Shown: positions 6,503 through 8,316 of the stretch, piece by piece
How positions within the stretch are numbered: position 1 is the first letter of the stretch
Layout of the letters: every line of letters begins with the position of its first letter
Origin: an uncultured Bacteroidales bacterium
Lineage (GTDB): Bacteria > Bacteroidota > Bacteroidia > Bacteroidales > UBA932
DNA length: 8,316 bases
Reading direction: 5' to 3'
NCBI GenBank assembly: GCA_946187365.1
Contig: CAMHRD010000037.1
Coordinates: 1-8,316 of the forward strand
Translations under genes and position numbers: made by a program
Notes under the pieces: generated by a model
What the model was told of the DNA's origin: nothing
What the model saw: only the letters and a program-made list of their open reading frames with translations
Databases searched by the model: none

Positions 6503-6607
6503 GTGGCGCATTTCCTGTGTACTCCCGCCACTCGGAAAACAAGTTTTCCAGATGGCGGGTGCACACAGAAAAAGCCGGCTATTGCCGGCTTACATCTTCA
6601 TTTTTGC
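6468..6607. repeat. Branched inverted-repeat structure abutting tRNA-Ser
   Basis: Outer arms are GCAAAAATG-gg-AAGATGT (6468-6485) and ACATCTTCATTTTTGC (6592-6607): sixteen base pairs interrupted only by a two-base bulge (6477-6478). Between them three hairpins fill nearly all the space. First, the perfect palindrome GCCACAAGCATGCTTGTGGC (6488-6507). Second, a long hairpin with arms 6511-6540 and 6543-6572 around an AA loop; its core is CCCGCCA-3 nt-GGAAAAC facing GTTTTCC-3 nt-TGGCGGG, with a further TGTGT/ACACA pairing outside. Third, AAGCCGGC-TATT-GCCGGCTT (6572-6591). The layout resembles a four-way junction. It may be a mobile repeat with terminal inverted repeats, or a structured RNA. The right end coincides with the last base of the tRNA gene. 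Structure is read by eye, without energy calculation. Confidence 0.7.
6569..6591 (-). terminator. Intrinsic terminator of the tRNA-Ser transcript
   Basis: On the minus strand the sequence after the tRNA reads AAGCCGGC, loop AATA, GCCGGCTT, and continues into TTTTT (complement of the A run 6569-6573). An 8-bp GC-rich stem followed by a T run is a standard factor-independent terminator, 16 nt beyond the tRNA 3' end. On the plus strand there is no T run after the stem, so the signal is directional. Confidence 0.8.
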
Positions 6608-6692
6608 GGAGAGACAGGGATTCGAACCCCGGGAGGCTATTCACCTCAACAGTTTTCAAGACTGCCGCAATCGACCACTCTGCCATCTCTCC
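6607..6692 (-). tRNA. tRNA-Ser(UGA)
   Basis: This 86-nt minus-strand gene folds as a class II tRNA. The acceptor stem GGAGAGA (6692-6686) pairs with TCTCTCC (6614-6608), followed by discriminator G at 6607. The D stem is GCA/TGC. The anticodon arm has loop CTTGAAA with anticodon TGA (6658-6656), reading serine UCA codons. The long variable arm has stem GAGG/CCTC, as expected for serine. The T arm is CGGGG-TTCGAAT-CCCTG. CCA is not encoded; the next bases are CAAAAA. It lies 31 nt downstream of lspA but has its own likely promoter and a terminator. Confidence 0.97.
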
Positions 6693-6703
6693 GAATTGGG
6701 TTG

Positions 6704-6734
6704 CAAAGATAGTGAGAATTGTATCATTTGCAAT
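6704..6734 (-). promoter_or_regulatory. Bacteroidota-type promoter of tRNA-Ser
   Basis: The minus strand reads TATCTTTG (6711-6704), an exact match to the Bacteroidota -7 consensus TAnnTTTG. ATTG (6734-6731) lies 19 nt further upstream and serves as a near match to the -33 TTTG. The start would fall near 6698, about six bases before the tRNA. The -33 element overlaps the last codons of lspA. This supports both the phylum and independent expression of the tRNA. Confidence 0.65.
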
Positions 6735-7359
6735 CTTTTTTACCAAAATCTTTCCAATGGAAGAGGATTAGGTAAAAGACTCCGCAGGTAATGCAGGCGT
6801 CTGCAAAGTTGAAGATAGGACGGAAGAATTCAAACGGCTCGCCTCCGTGGAATGGGAACCAGGAAGGGAGGGTGCCGTGAATGATTGGGAAGTAGAACAT
6901 ATCCACAACTTTGCCGCACATAAATGGTGCATAGCCCTGCCCGAAAGGAACCAGGGTTGCAACGGTTTCATGTGTGGACTCGCTGAATATGAGTCCGTAA
7001 AAGGCGCTGTCTACCATATTTCCCACCGCTCCTACAAGAATCATTGTCATTCCAATAAGGACTCCCACAGGAGCCTTCCCCCTCTTTATCAGACGGTGTA
7101 TGTACCAGATGAGTGCGGCAATAAGAACCAGACGGAGTGAGCTCAGCAATATCTTTCCTGCAACTCCCCCAAGTTGCATTCCAAAGGCCATTCCGTTGTT
7201 CTCAATGAACAGGAACTGGGCCCACTTTCCGTTGCCGAACATCTCAAATCCCTGGCCGTAAGCATAATGCAGTTTAACAAATATCTTGATAAACTGATCT
7301 GCAAACAACAGTACCAGGAACAGGAGAACTACCGTCCACTTCTTGCCTTTAATGCTCAT
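6724..7359 (-). CDS. lspA: Lipoprotein signal peptidase (signal peptidase II)
   Basis: This 211-aa inner-membrane aspartyl protease cleaves the signal peptide of prolipoproteins just before the lipidated cysteine. Conserved boxes are all present: ADQFIK (20-25), IENNGMAFG (52-60), VGAVGNMVDS (109-118), VVDMFYFP (151-158) and FRPIFNFADACITCG (179-193). The catalytic pair should be D153 and D187. Hydrophobic segments near 9-28, 68-88, 95-115 and 186-202 fit four membrane helices. It is about 45 residues longer than the E. coli enzyme; much of the extra lies in the loop at 120-180, usual for Bacteroidota. ATG at 7359 is six bases after the stop of the TraR/DksA-like gene, a pairing typical of this phylum, often downstream of ileS. 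Its substrates would include the two lipoproteins encoded at 2250-3386 and 5267-6166. Confidence 0.96.
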   Translation of the reverse strand: MSIKGKKWTVVLLFLVLLFADQFIKIFVKLHYAYGQGFEMFGNGKWAQFLFIENNGMAFGMQLGGVAGKILLSSLRLVLIAALIWYIHRLIKRGKAPVGVLIGMTMILVGAVGNMVDSAFYGLIFSESTHETVATLVPFGQGYAPFMCGKVVDMFYFPIIHGTLPSWFPFHGGEPFEFFRPIFNFADACITCGVFYLILFHWKDFGKKDCK

Positions 7360-7365
7360 CTAATG

Positions 7366-8280
7366 CTATCTGCTCTCTTTATCCTCAACGTTCAAAGTTG
7401 CATGAGGCACCAGAAGGAGTCTTGCCTTTGGAATGAGTTTGCCGGTCTTGCGGCTGATTCCGTAGGTCTTATTCTCTATTCTAACGAGCGCTGCCTCAAG
7501 GCTTTGGATAAACTTGTACTGTCTGCTTGCCAACTGGCTGCTCTCCTCCTTTGAGAGTGCGAAGGCACCCTCCTCAATAACGGTGAATGTTGGGGAAGTA
7601 TCCTCAACTCCGTTGCTTGTACTGTGAGTTATAGCGCTGCGGAGCATCTCGTACTCGTCCTTTGCCTTTGCAAGTTTCTCAAGGATAACCTTCTTGAACA
7701 TCTGAAGATCATCATCACTGTAACGAACAGCCGGAGGTTCAGGAGTCTCCTGTTTCTTAACAACAGGTTTTGGAGCAGGAGCAGGAGTTGGTTTAGGTGC
7801 AGGCTTTGGTGCCGGTGCTGGTTTTGGTGCAACCGCCTTCTTAGCAGGAGCCTTAACTACAGGCTTCTTAGCAGGAGCCTTTGCAACTGGCTTCTTTACA
7901 GCAGGTTTCTTAGCTACAACTTTCTTAACCGGAGCCTTCTTTGCTACAGGTTTCTTTGCTACAGGCTTTTTAGCAACCGCCTTTTTAACGGGAGCCTTCT
8001 TAACTACCGCCTTCTTTGGGGCAGCCTTCTTAACAACTACCTTCTTAGCAGGAGCTTTCTTTGCTACAGGCTTCTTTGCTATAGGCTTCTTTGCAACTAC
8101 CTTTTTAGCAGGAGCTTTCTTAGCTACAGGTTTCTTTGCAACTACTTTCTTAGCAGGTGCTTTCTTTGCTACCGCCTTCTTTGCAGGAGCCTTAGCAGCA
8201 GGCTTCTTTGCAACACTTTTCTTAACGGGGGAAGCAACTTTCTTCACGGTCTTAGCCGCTTTCTTAACTTTTGTTGCCAT
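7366..8280 (-). CDS. TraR/DksA-family protein with histone H1-like Lys/Ala/Pro tail
   Basis: The 304-aa product has two parts. Residues 1-184 are low complexity: about 140 residues of K-K-x-x-A/V/P repeats (KKAPAKK, VAKKPVAKK), then a Pro/Ala/Lys stretch (PAPAPKPAPKPTPAP), as in histone H1 C-termini and bacterial H1-like proteins, which bind DNA by charge. Residues 185-304 match the Bacteroidota TraR/DksA-like protein: RYSDDDLQMFKKVILEKLAKAKDEYEML, EDTSPTFTVIEEGA, RQYKFIQSLEAALVRIENKTYGI and TGKLIPKARLLLVPHATL. DksA proteins enter the RNA polymerase secondary channel. Here the domain has no cysteine at all, so the C4 zinc finger is lost; the usual YGIC reads YGIS. The usual Bacteroidota homologue is about 125 residues without the long tail, so the tail is the unusual part. 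ATG at 8280 starts the basic tail directly. It precedes lspA by six bases. Confidence 0.87.
   Translation of the reverse strand: MATKVKKAAKTVKKVASPVKKSVAKKPAAKAPAKKAVAKKAPAKKVVAKKPVAKKAPAKKVVAKKPIAKKPVAKKAPAKKVVVKKAAPKKAVVKKAPVKKAVAKKPVAKKPVAKKAPVKKVVAKKPAVKKPVAKAPAKKPVVKAPAKKAVAPKPAPAPKPAPKPTPAPAPKPVVKKQETPEPPAVRYSDDDLQMFKKVILEKLAKAKDEYEMLRSAITHSTSNGVEDTSPTFTVIEEGAFALSKEESSQLASRQYKFIQSLEAALVRIENKTYGISRKTGKLIPKARLLLVPHATLNVEDKESR
7830..8220 (-). repeat. Degenerate tandem repeats coding the Lys/Ala-rich tail
   Basis: The DNA is built from recurring short blocks of the type (plus strand) GCAGGAGCTTTCTT, GCTACAGG and TTTCTTTGC, coding for KKAPAKKVVAKKPVA-like units of about 15 residues (45 bp) in imperfect copies. 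Synonymous differences are frequent, so selection appears to act on the protein. Slippage or unequal recombination could change tail length between strains; limits of the array are approximate. Confidence 0.75.
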
Positions 8281-8316
8281 AACAGTGTTTGTTTAAGTTA
8301 TACTAATTTATCTCTC

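Noticed and set aside
6345..6791. Three overlapping plus-strand reading frames of 71-148 codons across the repeats and tRNA
   Set aside because: They run antisense through the tRNA-Ser and the hairpin repeats. Peptides of the RDRDSNPGRLFTSTVFKTAA type are the well-known false products of translating tRNA-Ser complements.
7174..7554. 126-codon plus-strand open frame
   Set aside because: Antisense to lspA and the DksA-like domain, both strongly supported by conserved motifs.
8281..8316. Promoter for the DksA-like gene
   Set aside because: The 36 bases are AT-rich, but no good TAnnTTTG box is seen and the upstream element would lie outside the window; in this phylum the gene is often cotranscribed with ileS.

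Overview
The window looks like the chromosome of a member of the Bacteroidales (Bacteroidota). The order TraR/DksA-type protein then lspA is typical of that phylum. So are the FISUMP domain, the LDVS-type cysteine-ladder leucine-rich repeats, the BPL_N lipoprotein and the alpha-2-macroglobulin tail. Start codons lack Shine-Dalgarno sequences, and a match to the Bacteroidota -7 box (TAnnTTTG) lies just upstream of the tRNA. The species cannot be told from the sequence.

Layout from left to right. Positions 1-644 (+) hold the 3' end of an alpha-2-macroglobulin-family gene. All other genes are on the minus strand. Positions 649-6166 carry seven closely packed genes, read from 6166 down to 649: a cysteine-ladder LRR lipoprotein with an EF-hand; a 143-aa secreted protein; a 466-aa secreted protein with a WG-repeat-like stretch; a BPL_N (glutamine-amidotransferase-fold) lipoprotein; a small membrane-anchored DUF4359-like protein; a FISUMP-domain secreted protein; and a periplasmic VanX-type D-Ala-D-Ala dipeptidase. 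Gaps run from -4 to +31 nt, and a candidate promoter lies only before the first gene, so this looks like one operon of exported proteins. No joint function is known to me.

Positions 6167-6606 contain no protein gene. They hold the operon promoter, two direct repeat copies of 63 bp, and a dense set of inverted repeats. These could fold into a multi-branched structure whose outer arm ends exactly at the 3' end of a tRNA-Ser(UGA) gene (6607-6692). The tRNA has its own promoter and a clear intrinsic terminator.

Positions 6724-8280 hold lspA (signal peptidase II, which would process the two lipoproteins here) and, upstream of it, a TraR/DksA-family protein. That protein carries an unusual 184-residue histone-H1-like Lys/Ala/Pro tail and no zinc-finger cysteines.

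The points most worth checking are: (i) the branched repeat structure fused to the tRNA-Ser 3' flank; (ii) the H1-like tail on a finger-less DksA homologue; (iii) an apparent one-base deletion near the end of the FISUMP gene, where the -1 frame restores the family's terminal motif; and (iv) the conserved-looking but unexplained secretome operon.
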